Shown: positions 15,158 to 22,893, counted from the stretch's first letter. The stretch: DNA of 35,915 nucleotides from DASYML01 sp036399835 (GCA_036399835.1 DASWMI010000045.1:1-35915), one strand, 5' to 3'. A program made the numbers and translations. Notes: generated by a model not told the origin, from the sequence alone.

Positions 15158-16473
15158 TGTGTGATGACTTCCTTGATAAGTGTCAGCGTCGGCGGGGGAG
15201 CATCGCCAATCTTGTAAGCGGAACGGATGCGCGCGCCTGCTTCAAGGCCCTGTGCTTCATCGCGGCAAGAGAGCAGCCCCAGAAGGCCGCCCCGCTTCAG
15301 CTCGTCCCCGATTCTCGCCTCGGAGAGAAAGCCGACTGCCGGATCAATCAAGTCTTCGACGCGCACGCGGCCACCGCCAATGGCGGCAATCGCATTTCCG
15401 ATCTCAGCCGTGTCAACTTCGCGTACAAACCCAGCGTGCGGCGATTCTACCCTAACTTCACGGAGTGTCAAATCCGACAGCAGCGACGGGTCATCGCAGA
15501 TGCGCGGGTCGCCGCCCTGCGCCTCCACGTTCCGACGAAAAAGCTCCAGCGCCTCGCCCGTCTCAAGCAGACGCTCGACGCGCGCGCGAGCAGCCTCAAG
15601 CGTCGGCTCCAGATGCGCGAGCGCGACCATCCGCGCCGCCAGTTCAAGCGAGAGGTCCAGCACGGGGCGCGCACCCGCAGAAGCTTCGTTGCGCAGAATC
15701 TCCAGACACTCTTTTGTCTCGAGGGCGTTGCCGACGGCGCGTCCGAGCGGTTGATTCATATCCGTCAGAAGCGCCTCCGTGCGGACTCCGCAAGTGTTGC
15801 CCGTCTGGACCAGCGCGTGGGCCAACTCTCGCGCGCGCTCCTCTTCGCGCATAAAAGCGCCCGTCCCCGTCTTGACATCAAGCACGAGCGATTCGAGTCC
15901 GGCGGCCAGCTTCTTTGACATGATGGAGGCGACGATTAAGGGAATCGCTTCGACCGTCGCGGTCGCATCGCGCAGCGCGTACATCTTTTTGTCTGCGGGC
16001 GCAAGCTCTGCCGTCTGGCCCATCATGGCAAAGCCCACGCGCTCGAGTATAGAGCGAAACTCTGTGAGCGAAAGCTGGACGCGATAGCCCGGAATCGCTT
16101 CGAGCTTATCGAGCGTGCCTCCCGTGTGGCCCAAGCCCCGCCCCGAAATCATAGGGACGCAGACACCCGCGGCGGCGGCCAGCGGCGCGATAACGAGTGA
16201 GGTTTTATCACCGACGCCGCCCGTCGAATGCTTGTCGGATTTTGGTTTCGGAATGTCTGAAAAATCCAACAGCTCGCCCGAGTGAAGCATTGACTGCGTC
16301 AGCGCCTGCATCTCGCCCGCGTCCATCCCTCGCAGGAAGATAGCCATGAGAAGCGCAGACGCGTGATAGTCTTCCCACTCGCCTTGGGCCACGCCCCTCG
16401 CAAAAAATTCTATCTCTTCAAGCGAGAGGCGCTCGCCGTCACGTTTCCTGCGAATCACATCCTGCGGTCTCAA
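15154..16473 (-). CDS. deoA: Thymidine (pyrimidine nucleoside) phosphorylase
   Basis: It cleaves thymidine or other pyrimidine nucleosides with phosphate to base and sugar-1-phosphate. The 439-residue length and domain order match: N-terminal helical domain (MRPQDVIRRKRDGERLS), phosphate-binding KHSTGGVGDKTS (residues 81-92), GRGLGHTGGTLDKLEAIPG, YALRDATATVEAIPLI with SIMSKKLAAG, VLDVKTGTGAFM, and the C-terminal PYNP domain. Whether it is specific for thymidine or accepts uridine cannot be decided by eye. It overlaps ispF upstream and the BMP lipoprotein downstream by four bases each, linking the isoprenoid genes and the nucleoside cluster in one transcript. Confidence 0.95.
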   Translation of the reverse strand: MRPQDVIRRKRDGERLSLEEIEFFARGVAQGEWEDYHASALLMAIFLRGMDAGEMQALTQSMLHSGELLDFSDIPKPKSDKHSTGGVGDKTSLVIAPLAAAAGVCVPMISGRGLGHTGGTLDKLEAIPGYRVQLSLTEFRSILERVGFAMMGQTAELAPADKKMYALRDATATVEAIPLIVASIMSKKLAAGLESLVLDVKTGTGAFMREEERARELAHALVQTGNTCGVRTEALLTDMNQPLGRAVGNALETKECLEILRNEASAGARPVLDLSLELAARMVALAHLEPTLEAARARVERLLETGEALELFRRNVEAQGGDPRICDDPSLLSDLTLREVRVESPHAGFVREVDTAEIGNAIAAIGGGRVRVEDLIDPAVGFLSEARIGDELKRGGLLGLLSCRDEAQGLEAGARIRSAYKIGDAPPPTLTLIKEVITQ

Positions 16474-16961
16474 GCTCTCCCCCCACCGACGGCGGCCAGA
16501 AGGACTACGGCCTGCACCGTCACGGCAAGGCCCTGTCCCACGGCGTCTATCCCTTCACCCGTCTTAGCCTTCACGCTGATGCGCTCAACCGGCACGCTCA
16601 GAGTCGCGGCCAGCTTCTCTCTCATGTTCATCACAAAGGGGCGCAGCCTAGGCCTCTCAAGCAGCACGGTGGCATCCACATTGACGACATAAAACCCGCG
16701 CTCGCCCGCCAGCCACATGACACGCGCCAGCAGCTCCATACTGTCGGCATCCTTCCACTGCGGGTCGCGTTCGGGAAAATGCAAGCCTAGATCGCCCTCA
16801 GCCAAAGCGCCCAGGATGGCATCGGCCACGGCATGGGCCAGCGCGTCCGCATCCGAGTGGCCCAAGGCCCCGCGCTCCGACTCTATACGCACGCCGCCCA
16901 GAATCAGCGGTCGCCCCTCAACCAGACGATGCGTATCATGACCTGTCCCGATTCTAAACAT
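16470..16961 (-). CDS. ispF: 2-C-methyl-D-erythritol 2,4-cyclodiphosphate synthase
   Basis: Fifth step of the non-mevalonate (MEP) isoprenoid pathway: it makes MEcPP from the CDP-methylerythritol phosphate intermediate. The 163-residue protein has RIGTGHDTHRL (metal ligands D and H), LILGGVRI, GHSDADALAHAVADAILGA (metal His), DLGLHFPERDPQWKDADS and VKAKTGEGIDAVGQGLA. The frame runs 16 codons further upstream, but those codons are the GAGTCCGA repeat, so I chose the ATG at 16961. No Shine-Dalgarno is evident. It lies next to ispD, the enzyme two steps earlier. Confidence 0.95.
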   Translation of the reverse strand: MFRIGTGHDTHRLVEGRPLILGGVRIESERGALGHSDADALAHAVADAILGALAEGDLGLHFPERDPQWKDADSMELLARVMWLAGERGFYVVNVDATVLLERPRLRPFVMNMREKLAATLSVPVERISVKAKTGEGIDAVGQGLAVTVQAVVLLAAVGGGRA

Positions 16962-17058
16962 GAGTCTGAAGAGTCCGAGAGTCCGAGAGTCCGAGAGTCT
17001 GAGAGTCAAAAGCTTTGGGCCTTTGACTCTAAGATTCCAGACTCCAGACTCCAGACTT
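16962..17058. repeat. Heptad/octad hairpin, GAGTCCGA family (inverted copy)
   Basis: One arm carries GAGTCTGA and several GAGTCCGA units; the other carries CCAGACT units (period 7). Between them is the core AAAGCTTTGGGCCTTTGACT. Read on the minus strand it matches the element at 9278-9371, so the two are copies in opposite orientation. Its right arm overlaps the last codons of ispD (17029 onward). Confidence 0.87.
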
Positions 17059-17727
17059 TAAAAGCGTCTCCGCGAGGGCGATGTCTTCCGGGCGCGTCAG
17101 TTTGATGTTGCGCGGGTGGCCTTCGACGACGGCGACCGGTTGATTGAGCCGCTCGACGAGCGAGCTATCGTCGGTCGTCTCGGCGCTCAAATCCTTCGCC
17201 TGCTTGTAGGCTTTCATCAAAAGCTCGTAGCGGAAACACTGCGGCGTCAGCGCATGACGCAAGGCTTTGCGCGGCAGTGTTCGCTGGACCAGCCCGTCCC
17301 TGACTTCCTTGATGGTATCGGTTGCCGGAGCGCAGAGGATGGCCGCGCCGCACTTTTGCGCCGCTCGCACGGTCTGCGCAATCTCTTCACCTGTGACGAA
17401 GGGCCGCACGCCGTCATGCACGGCGATAATCTCTGCGGTCGCGGCGCGGACAGACTGCAAGCCGCGCCAGACGGATTCGGCGCGGCTTGCGCCTCCGGGC
17501 ACGACGCGCGCCAGCTTACGCAGATGATAACGTCCGGCGAGCGCGAGAAAACCCGCCGCATCCTGCGCGGGCAGGACGAGGATAATTTCCTGTATGGCTG
17601 CACACTGCTCGAATCGTTTGAGCGTGTGAATGATGATTGGAGTACCGGCGAGTTCCAGAAACTGCTTGGCTCGCCGACCGCCCATACGCTTCCCCTGCCC
17701 TGCGGCGGCGATGATCGCGATGTTCAT
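17029..17727 (-). CDS. ispD: 2-C-methyl-D-erythritol 4-phosphate cytidylyltransferase
   Basis: Third step of the MEP pathway: it couples CTP and methylerythritol phosphate. The 232-residue length is normal. Motifs are IIAAAGQGKRMGG (nucleotide loop), AKQFLELAGTPIIIHTL, VPGGASRAESVWRGL, VHDGVRPFV, ATDTIKEV, LTPQCFRYELL and the C-terminal HPRNIKLTRPEDIALAE. The last eight residues (SGVWSLES) are encoded by the intergenic repeat and are probably non-essential. The ATG at 17727 is flush against another repeat (17728-17871) and has no clear ribosome-binding site. Confidence 0.95.
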   Translation of the reverse strand: MNIAIIAAAGQGKRMGGRRAKQFLELAGTPIIIHTLKRFEQCAAIQEIILVLPAQDAAGFLALAGRYHLRKLARVVPGGASRAESVWRGLQSVRAATAEIIAVHDGVRPFVTGEEIAQTVRAAQKCGAAILCAPATDTIKEVRDGLVQRTLPRKALRHALTPQCFRYELLMKAYKQAKDLSAETTDDSSLVERLNQPVAVVEGHPRNIKLTRPEDIALAETLLKSGVWSLES

Positions 17728-17871
17728 AAGGGATGAGGGCGGAGGGATAAAGGATAAAGTGGAAGCGATTGCAACATTGGTCCAGCGACTGATTTAATCA
17801 TTGATTCATTTCGTTAGCGGCTGATTGAATCGATGACTCATCCCACATCCTTCATTCTTCATCCCTCATAA
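17728..17871. repeat. Heptad hairpin, GGATGA family
   Basis: The left arm has GGGATGA, GGGCGGA, GGGATAA and AGGATAA units; the right arm has CATCCCA, CATCCTT, CATTCTT and CATCCCT. Both have period 7 and are mutually complementary. Between them is a long spacer with its own TGATT/AATCA repeats (about 17785-17835). The right end overlaps the 3' end of the PIN/TRAM gene by about 13 bases. This is a fourth sequence family with the same architecture. Confidence 0.8.
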
Positions 17872-19025
17872 TGGTCCGTGATGCGTGTCGGCGCGGCGGC
17901 AGCGGGGCGCACTGGGCGACGCCCGCCTGTCGTCATACCGTTGGCGCGCTGCTGCTCGCCGCCGTTGGGGCTGTCGGTGTTATCTTCCCAAAGGCGGCCA
18001 AAGATCATTTTTCCGGCGGTCGTCTGCAAGACGCTGGTCACGGCGATGTCCGCGTTCTTGCCTATCAGCCTGCGCGCGTTGTCCACGACGACCATCGTCC
18101 CGTCATCGAGATAGGCCACGCCCTGATTGTATTCCTTACCCTCTTTGAGTATGAAGACGCGCATCGCCTCGCCCGGCAGCACGACGGGTTTGAGCGCGTT
18201 CGCCAGCTCGTTGATGTTGAGCACGCTTACGCCGCGTAGTTGCGAGACCTTGTTGAGATTGAAATCGTTGGTCACGATGACGGCATCGAGCTGTTTGCCA
18301 AGCTCTATCAGCTTGAGGTCAACTTCGCGGACGGATGGAAAGTCCGTCTCGACGATTTGAATATCTAGGGAGCTGTTGTTCTGCAAGCGGTTGAGCATGT
18401 CCAGGCCGCGCCGCCCGCGTTGCCGCTTGTTGGCATCGGGCGAATCGGCCACCTGTTGCAGCTCGCGCAGGATAAACTGCGGGATAATCAGCGTGCCGCT
18501 CAGAAAGCCCGTCTCGGCCACGTCAGCGATGCGCCCGTCAATGATAACGGAGGTGTCCAGGACCTTGAGGTCGCGCCGCGCAGCCTTATCGCTAAAGATA
18601 CCGCCGAGCGCTGACAGCTCAAGATACTCGCCCTTGGCAGCTCCGACCATCAGCCCGACATAGGCCATAAAGAATGTTAAGACGAGCGTCAGGAAGGATT
18701 TCATCTCAGGAGCTTTAAACTCCTGCTCGATGATGAGCATCCCGATCAGGTAAGCCCCGATGATGCCCATAATCGAGCCGACAGCCGCGCCAATCAGCGT
18801 CTTGAGAGAGGCGCGACGGATGCGCAGCTCAAAGAAGATGACGGCCACGCCAATCAACGCGGCGGCGAACGCCGACATCATCTGCGACGAGACAGGACCA
18901 TACCCGGGCACCGGATGCAACAGATAGCCGGATGCTATGAGAATTCCTATAAATACTATTCTGATGAGGATAATGTCAGCCCGCATAACGTCGAGCATCT
19001 TAGCACGCTCTTGCCCGCGCGTCAC
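17859..19025 (-). CDS. Membrane-anchored PIN/TRAM domain protein (YacL-like)
   Basis: A 388-residue protein with four predicted membrane segments in the first 140 residues (IRIVFIGILIASGYLL, MMSAFAAALIGVAVIFF, LIGAAVGSIMGIIGAYLIGM, FLTLVLTFFMAYVGLMVG). A PIN nuclease-like domain follows (about 152-285: VLDTSVIIDGRIADV, IPQFILREL, RGRRGLDML, DAVIVTNDFNLNKV), then a TRAM domain (about 290-350, EGKEYNQGVAYLDDGTMVVV). The PIN acidic residues are present, so RNase activity is possible; the function of this widespread family is poorly known. The C-terminal 40 residues are low-complexity. The first codon is GTG at 19025; an ATG at 18998 is an equally good start. It lies 57 bases after radA. Confidence 0.88.
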   Translation of the reverse strand: MTRGQERAKMLDVMRADIILIRIVFIGILIASGYLLHPVPGYGPVSSQMMSAFAAALIGVAVIFFELRIRRASLKTLIGAAVGSIMGIIGAYLIGMLIIEQEFKAPEMKSFLTLVLTFFMAYVGLMVGAAKGEYLELSALGGIFSDKAARRDLKVLDTSVIIDGRIADVAETGFLSGTLIIPQFILRELQQVADSPDANKRQRGRRGLDMLNRLQNNSSLDIQIVETDFPSVREVDLKLIELGKQLDAVIVTNDFNLNKVSQLRGVSVLNINELANALKPVVLPGEAMRVFILKEGKEYNQGVAYLDDGTMVVVDNARRLIGKNADIAVTSVLQTTAGKMIFGRLWEDNTDSPNGGEQQRANGMTTGGRRPVRPAAAAPTRITDHYEG

Positions 19026-19082
19026 TAAAAGCTTTTCAGACAGAAGGGTAGGCTCAGAAGGCTTGCTCCCGCGCGACCGGTT

Positions 19083-20456
19083 TTAGAAAAGCTCGTCGAG
19101 AGCCTCTTCAACCGAACGCACGCCGATGACGCGCAGACCGAGTAGACGTTCGAGACCAGCCGTGTTGGAGGCGGGCATGACGATTTTCTTAAAGCCCAGG
19201 CTCTGGACCTCACGCGCGCGGACGCTCGATTGCATCGCGCCGCGCACTTCGCCCGTCAGCCCGACTTCACCGAAGACTGCCGTGTGCGGGTCAATCGGCA
19301 GATTTCTAAAGCTCGAAGCGATGGAAGCCACGACGCCGAGGTCCGCGGCAGGCTCATCAATCTCCAGCCCTCCGGCGATGTTGACGAAGACATCATCGCC
19401 GAGCAGTTGCAGCCCGACGCGCTTTTCCAGCATGGCGATGAGCAGCGCGACACGATTCTGGTCCAGACCCTGCGTCATGCGTCGGCCCGTGCCGTATTTC
19501 GACCCCGAAACCAGCGCCTGAATCTCGACCAGCACGGGCCGCGTCCCTTCCATGCAGGCCGTCACGACAGAACCCGCGACGCCCACGGGCCGCTCCTGCA
19601 AAAACATCTCGGAAGGATTCGCGACGGCAATCAGCCCCGCTCCCGTCATCTCGAAGATGCCGACCTCGTTGGCAGCGCCGAAGCGGTTTTTCGAGGCACG
19701 CACGATGCGATGGTTGTGATGACGCTCGCCCTCGAAATAGAGCACTGTGTCCACTATGTGCTCAAGAGCTTTTGGTCCGGCGATGGAGCCTTCTTTGGTC
19801 ACGTGGCCGATGAGAAAGACGGGAATCGTCTGGTTCTTGGCGAGCAGCAGGAACTGGCCCGCAACCTCCCTGACCTGCGAGACGGAGCCGGGCGCGGATT
19901 CGATGGCCGAAGAGAAAACGGTCTGGATAGAATCAACGATAATCGCGCCGGGCTTCATCCGCTCGATCTCTTGAAAGATATTTTCGAGGTTGGTTTCCGG
20001 CAGCAGATAAAGATTCTCGGCCTCTACGCCGAGACGCTCGCCCCTGAGCTTAATCTGCCGCTCGCTCTCTTCGCCCGAAATGTAAAGCACCGTCTGACCC
20101 GCCGCGCTCAGCTTGTCCGCCACCTGAAGCAGCAATGTACTCTTACCGATTCCGGGGTCGCCGCCGATGAGGATGAGAGAGCCGGGAACGATGCCGCCGC
20201 CGAGCACGCGGTCAAACTCTTCAACGCCGGAAGCTATGCGCGTGTCGTCCTGCGATTCAATCGAGTTGTAGGCGACAGGCTCTACTTCGCGCATTCGGAA
20301 ACCGCTGCGCGCGGTCGCGGTCTCCCTCTTCTGAGCGCGTGCGCGCTCTTCGACAAACGAATTCCACTCGCCGCAGTCGGGGCATTTGCCCAGCCACTTG
20401 CGCGATTGATGGCCGCAATTCTGACAGACGTAAACGGTCGCCGGTGCTTTCGCCAC
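19083..20456 (-). CDS. radA: DNA repair protein RadA
   Basis: A RecA-like ATPase that helps branch migration and processing of recombination intermediates. The 457-residue protein has the N-terminal zinc finger (C11, C14, C25, C28 in CQNCG...CPDCGEW), a RecA core with Walker A GGDPGIGKSTLLLQ, Walker B AIIVDSIQTV and the RadA-specific KNRFG. A C-terminal Lon-like domain follows (DVFVNIAGGLEIDEPAADLGV, FGEVGLTGEVRG). The start codon is GTG with GGAAAGA close upstream. It follows the ArsC-like gene by 98 bases; a short hairpin-like stretch before eight T residues in that gap could be a weak terminator. Confidence 0.96.
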   Translation of the reverse strand: MAKAPATVYVCQNCGHQSRKWLGKCPDCGEWNSFVEERARAQKRETATARSGFRMREVEPVAYNSIESQDDTRIASGVEEFDRVLGGGIVPGSLILIGGDPGIGKSTLLLQVADKLSAAGQTVLYISGEESERQIKLRGERLGVEAENLYLLPETNLENIFQEIERMKPGAIIVDSIQTVFSSAIESAPGSVSQVREVAGQFLLLAKNQTIPVFLIGHVTKEGSIAGPKALEHIVDTVLYFEGERHHNHRIVRASKNRFGAANEVGIFEMTGAGLIAVANPSEMFLQERPVGVAGSVVTACMEGTRPVLVEIQALVSGSKYGTGRRMTQGLDQNRVALLIAMLEKRVGLQLLGDDVFVNIAGGLEIDEPAADLGVVASIASSFRNLPIDPHTAVFGEVGLTGEVRGAMQSSVRAREVQSLGFKKIVMPASNTAGLERLLGLRVIGVRSVEEALDELF

Positions 20457-20554
20457 TTCTTTCCACCTGAAAAAAAAGGCCGGAGATTGAAGCCCTTGAG
20501 ACCTCCATGGACTTCCATTTCCAGACTTCGGAATTCTTCACTGATGCGGGATGA

Positions 20555-20911
20555 TTATCGCATTAACTCGCGTATATTTTCCAATGGGCGAGCCAGCACG
20601 GCGCGCCCTCCGCGCTCGACAATCGGGCGCTGTATAAGGTCCGGATGCTGGACCATCAGAGGGATAATCTCGGCGTCTGAAAATTCCAGGCGGCCCAGCC
20701 CGAGTTCCCTGTAGAGAGGCTCGCTCGTGCGCAACAGGTCGCGCGGCGCAAGCTTCATCTTGGCGAGCAGCTCTCTCAACTTTTCCGCTCCGAGAGGCTC
20801 TCGGTAGTAGTTCACCTTTTCATACTCTATGCCGCTCTCACGGAGCAGCTTGTCAACTTCGCGACATTTGCTTCAGGTCGGCTTTTCGTAAACAGTAATC
20901 TTCTCTTCCAT
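20555..20911 (-). CDS. ArsC/Spx-like reductase, candidate selenoprotein (in-frame TGA = Sec13)
   Basis: Read from the ATG at 20911, this frame encodes 118 residues of the glutaredoxin-class arsenate reductase/Spx family, with one TGA at codon 13 (20873-20875). The N-terminus reads EKITVYEKPT-U-SKCREVDKLL. The TGA falls exactly on the catalytic cysteine (Cys12 of plasmid R773 ArsC), giving a U-x-x-C motif with C16. R61, R95 (IQRPIV) and R108 sit at the family's active-site arginine positions (R60, R94, R107) with the same +1 offset, so nothing else is broken. A SECIS-like hairpin follows the TGA. TGA is also used as a normal stop nearby, so this is local recoding, not a genetic-code change. 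Without recoding only an 86-residue remnant from 20815 would be called. It starts 19 bases after glutamate dehydrogenase. A nonsense mutation or sequencing error remains possible. Confidence 0.82.
20831..20849 (-). promoter_or_regulatory. Candidate bacterial SECIS element
   Basis: In the mRNA, GCUGCUC and GAGCGGC form a 7-bp stem (one U-G pair) closed by the five-base loop CGUGA. The stem begins 23 bases after the UGA, and the loop begins about 30 bases after it. This is within the range known for bacterial SECIS hairpins, and a G stands at the second loop position. It lies inside the coding region, as bacterial SECIS elements must. Confidence 0.6.
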
Positions 20912-20930
20912 GATTCGTGCTGATTCCTTT

Positions 20931-22202
20931 CTAGGGAAAGATGCCGCGGACGTGCGTGGCCTCAGCGACGCGACCGATGGCGAGGATGTAAGCGCCCGTC
21001 CGCATGTCCGTTTGATAACGCTGCGCCGCCTCGTAGACATGATAAAAGGCCGTGCGGATGGTCTTTTCCAGCGTCTCGTTAATACGGCTTTCGGACCAGA
21101 AGAAAGAGTACTGGTCCTGCACCCATTCGTAATAACTGACGGTCACGCCGCCCGCGTTCGCCAGAATATCCGGGACCAGAAAGACTCCGCGCTCTTCGAG
21201 GAGGCGGTCTGCGCCGGGTGTGGTCGGGCCGTTGGCAAGCTCCGCGATGATGCTCGCCTTGACGCGCCTTACGTTCGAGAGCGTGATGGCATTTTCGAGC
21301 GCGGACGGCAGCAGGATTTCGCAATCAACTTCGAGCACCTCTTCAGGACTCATCTCGCTGGCGTTGGAGAGGCCGAGCAAGCCTCCCGTCTCCGCCTTGT
21401 GCCTGAGCGCAGCTTGAACGGCCAGCCCGTCCGGGTTGTAAACACCGCTGCGCGAATCGCAGGCCGCGACGACACGTGCGCCATCCGCCGCGACGAGGCG
21501 CGCGACGTTAGCGCCTGCATTGCCAAAGCCGTGGACGGCGACGCGCGCGCCCTTGAGCGACATCCCCTTGACGCCGCACGCCTCGCGCAGAGCGTAGAGA
21601 CAACCGCGCGCTGTGGCCTCCGCGCGGCCTTCAGAGCCGCCGAGCGCGATGGGCTTGCCCGTCACCACTCCCAGTTCCGTATGCCCGCGGACCATCGAGA
21701 TGGTATCCATAATCCAGGCCATCGTCTGCTCGTCCGTGTAGACATCGGGCGCTGGAATATCCCTGTCTGGTCCGATTATCGGCGCGATCTCGAAGGCATA
21801 TCTGCGAGTCAGCCTCTCAAGCTCGTTGCGCGACATGCTTTTGGGGTCGCAGACCACGCCGCCCTTGCCGCCGCCATAAGGAATCCCTACGGTCGCACAC
21901 TTCCAGGTCATCCAAGAGGCGAGCGCCTTGACTTCATCGAGCGTGACGTTCGGGTGATAGCGTATGCCGCCCTTGGCAGGACCGCGCGCGATGTTGTGCT
22001 GGACGCGATAGCCCTCGAAGACCTGCACATCGCCGCCGTCCATCTTGACAGGAATTGAGACGATGAGCTGCCTCTTGGCGTGTTGTAGGACGCTTCGCAT
22101 AGAAGCGTCCAGGTCCAGATAATCTGCGGCGCGGTTGAACTGCTCTTTGGCAATCTCGAACGGGTTCAGCTGCTCCTCTGCGGCTGCGGTCTCAACAGAC
22201 AT
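20931..22202 (-). CDS. gdhA: Glutamate dehydrogenase
   Basis: It interconverts glutamate with 2-oxoglutarate and ammonia. The 423-residue length fits the hexameric type used by many bacteria and archaea. Active-site segments are GPAKGGIRYHP (K77), MTWKCATVGIPYGGGKGGV (K101 and K113) and PAPDVYT (D153). The dinucleotide fold has VHGFGNAGANVARL, and the C-terminus has LLPSALENAI and ILANAGGVTVSYYEWVQ. Coenzyme preference is not decidable by eye. The ATG at 22202 has AAAGGA eight bases upstream. It is the first gene of the run gdh > ArsC-like > radA. Confidence 0.95.
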   Translation of the reverse strand: MSVETAAAEEQLNPFEIAKEQFNRAADYLDLDASMRSVLQHAKRQLIVSIPVKMDGGDVQVFEGYRVQHNIARGPAKGGIRYHPNVTLDEVKALASWMTWKCATVGIPYGGGKGGVVCDPKSMSRNELERLTRRYAFEIAPIIGPDRDIPAPDVYTDEQTMAWIMDTISMVRGHTELGVVTGKPIALGGSEGRAEATARGCLYALREACGVKGMSLKGARVAVHGFGNAGANVARLVAADGARVVAACDSRSGVYNPDGLAVQAALRHKAETGGLLGLSNASEMSPEEVLEVDCEILLPSALENAITLSNVRRVKASIIAELANGPTTPGADRLLEERGVFLVPDILANAGGVTVSYYEWVQDQYSFFWSESRINETLEKTIRTAFYHVYEAAQRYQTDMRTGAYILAIGRVAEATHVRGIFP

Positions 22203-22290
22203 ACGGGCCGTCCTTTCAAGAAGTGATGAAGACTTTGGGAATACTAACCCCTCCTGTCAACCCCCCTTGCTCTTCACAGCCTTCAGAGGA

Positions 22291-22311
22291 AATGATGAAT
22301 GATGAATGATA
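22291..22311. repeat. Short AATGATG heptad run
   Basis: Three 7-base AATGATG units stand in the 165-base gap between the ferritin-like gene and glutamate dehydrogenase. A partial counterpart (TTTCATCA) is near 22350, so this may be a degraded hairpin of the GGATGA type. The rest of the gap holds a TTGACA (22255-22260, minus strand), but no convincing -10 box follows it. Confidence 0.5.
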
Positions 22312-22367
22312 AGCTAAACCAACCAGGCTGTAGTCTGTTTTTCTAAGCTATTTCATCACTGCCGCGT

Positions 22368-22676
22368 TTATTCTTCCGCCTTCTCTTCAATCTCCGTGAT
22401 GTCGCCCTCTGTGAAAAGATACGTGCGCATCTGTCGGTCGAAGACAGGATTGATGCGGCGCAGGTATTCAAGCCCCATCATCGCGTGCTCGATCTCTTCG
22501 TCGCGGTTGTGTTCAAGGATACGTCGCAGTTGCTCATCTTTGGTCGCCTGCGCTCTCTGGTTGTACCAATCAACGGCCTCCAACTCTTCCTGCACGGATT
22601 TGATGGCCCGTGAAAAGTTGAGCGCCTCATCGCTCATCTTGCTGTAATCCTCATGCCATTCGGCGCTGGTTGCCAT
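22368..22676 (-). CDS. Encapsulated-ferritin-like (EncFtn) protein
   Basis: A small ferroxidase-type protein of the EncFtn family, which oxidises Fe(II) and in known cases is packaged in encapsulin nanocompartments. The 102-residue product contains EELEAVDWYNQR, LEHNRDEEIEHAMMGLEYLRR and RTYLFTEGDITEIEE, close to the family consensus. E31, E61 and H64 match the ferroxidase ligands E32, E62 and H65 of the Rhodospirillum protein; W37 and Y38 are also kept. I chose the ATG at 22676 because GGAGG stands eight bases upstream; an in-frame ATG at 22691 lacks this. The C-terminus ends in EEKAEE, with no visible encapsulin-targeting tail, and no encapsulin gene is in the window. Confidence 0.88.
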   Translation of the reverse strand: MATSAEWHEDYSKMSDEALNFSRAIKSVQEELEAVDWYNQRAQATKDEQLRRILEHNRDEEIEHAMMGLEYLRRINPVFDRQMRTYLFTEGDITEIEEKAEE

Positions 22677-22893
22677 GCTCTCTGCCTCCATCAGAATCTT
22701 GAATTATTGCTTAAGCTCATCCTAAAGCAGTCAAAAGCACAAAGTCCATAGGCGCAACGGAGCATGTTGACAAACTTGAGATTTGAGTCCAAGGAGATTA
22801 TTTCGGGAACAAGCCAGAGACGGTCGGAGTCTAAGTTGATGAGTTCGCTCCCGTGAGACCCGCGTGGCACCGGCACATAGAGGAGCAGCAGAA

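Noticed and set aside
19230..20714. Long open frame (about 494 codons) on the plus strand
   Set aside because: It runs opposite radA and into the ArsC-like gene; no domain or ribosome-binding site supports it.
20555..20815. Independent 86-residue gene starting at 20815
   Set aside because: It would lack the first third of the ArsC fold, including the catalytic site. The homologous N-terminus is present just upstream in the same frame across the TGA, so the longer recoded frame explains it better.
20873..20875. Reading the TGA as simple pseudogene decay
   Set aside because: Not excluded, but disfavoured: it is the only lesion, it falls on the catalytic cysteine codon, and the remaining active-site residues and length are intact.
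20910..22058. Open frame of about 380 codons opposite glutamate dehydrogenase
   Set aside because: It is a shadow frame; the minus-strand gene has full active-site motifs.
22691..22876. Small minus-strand frame of about 61 codons upstream of the ferritin-like gene
   Set aside because: It has no ribosome-binding site or recognisable sequence and overlaps the likely promoter region between divergent genes.
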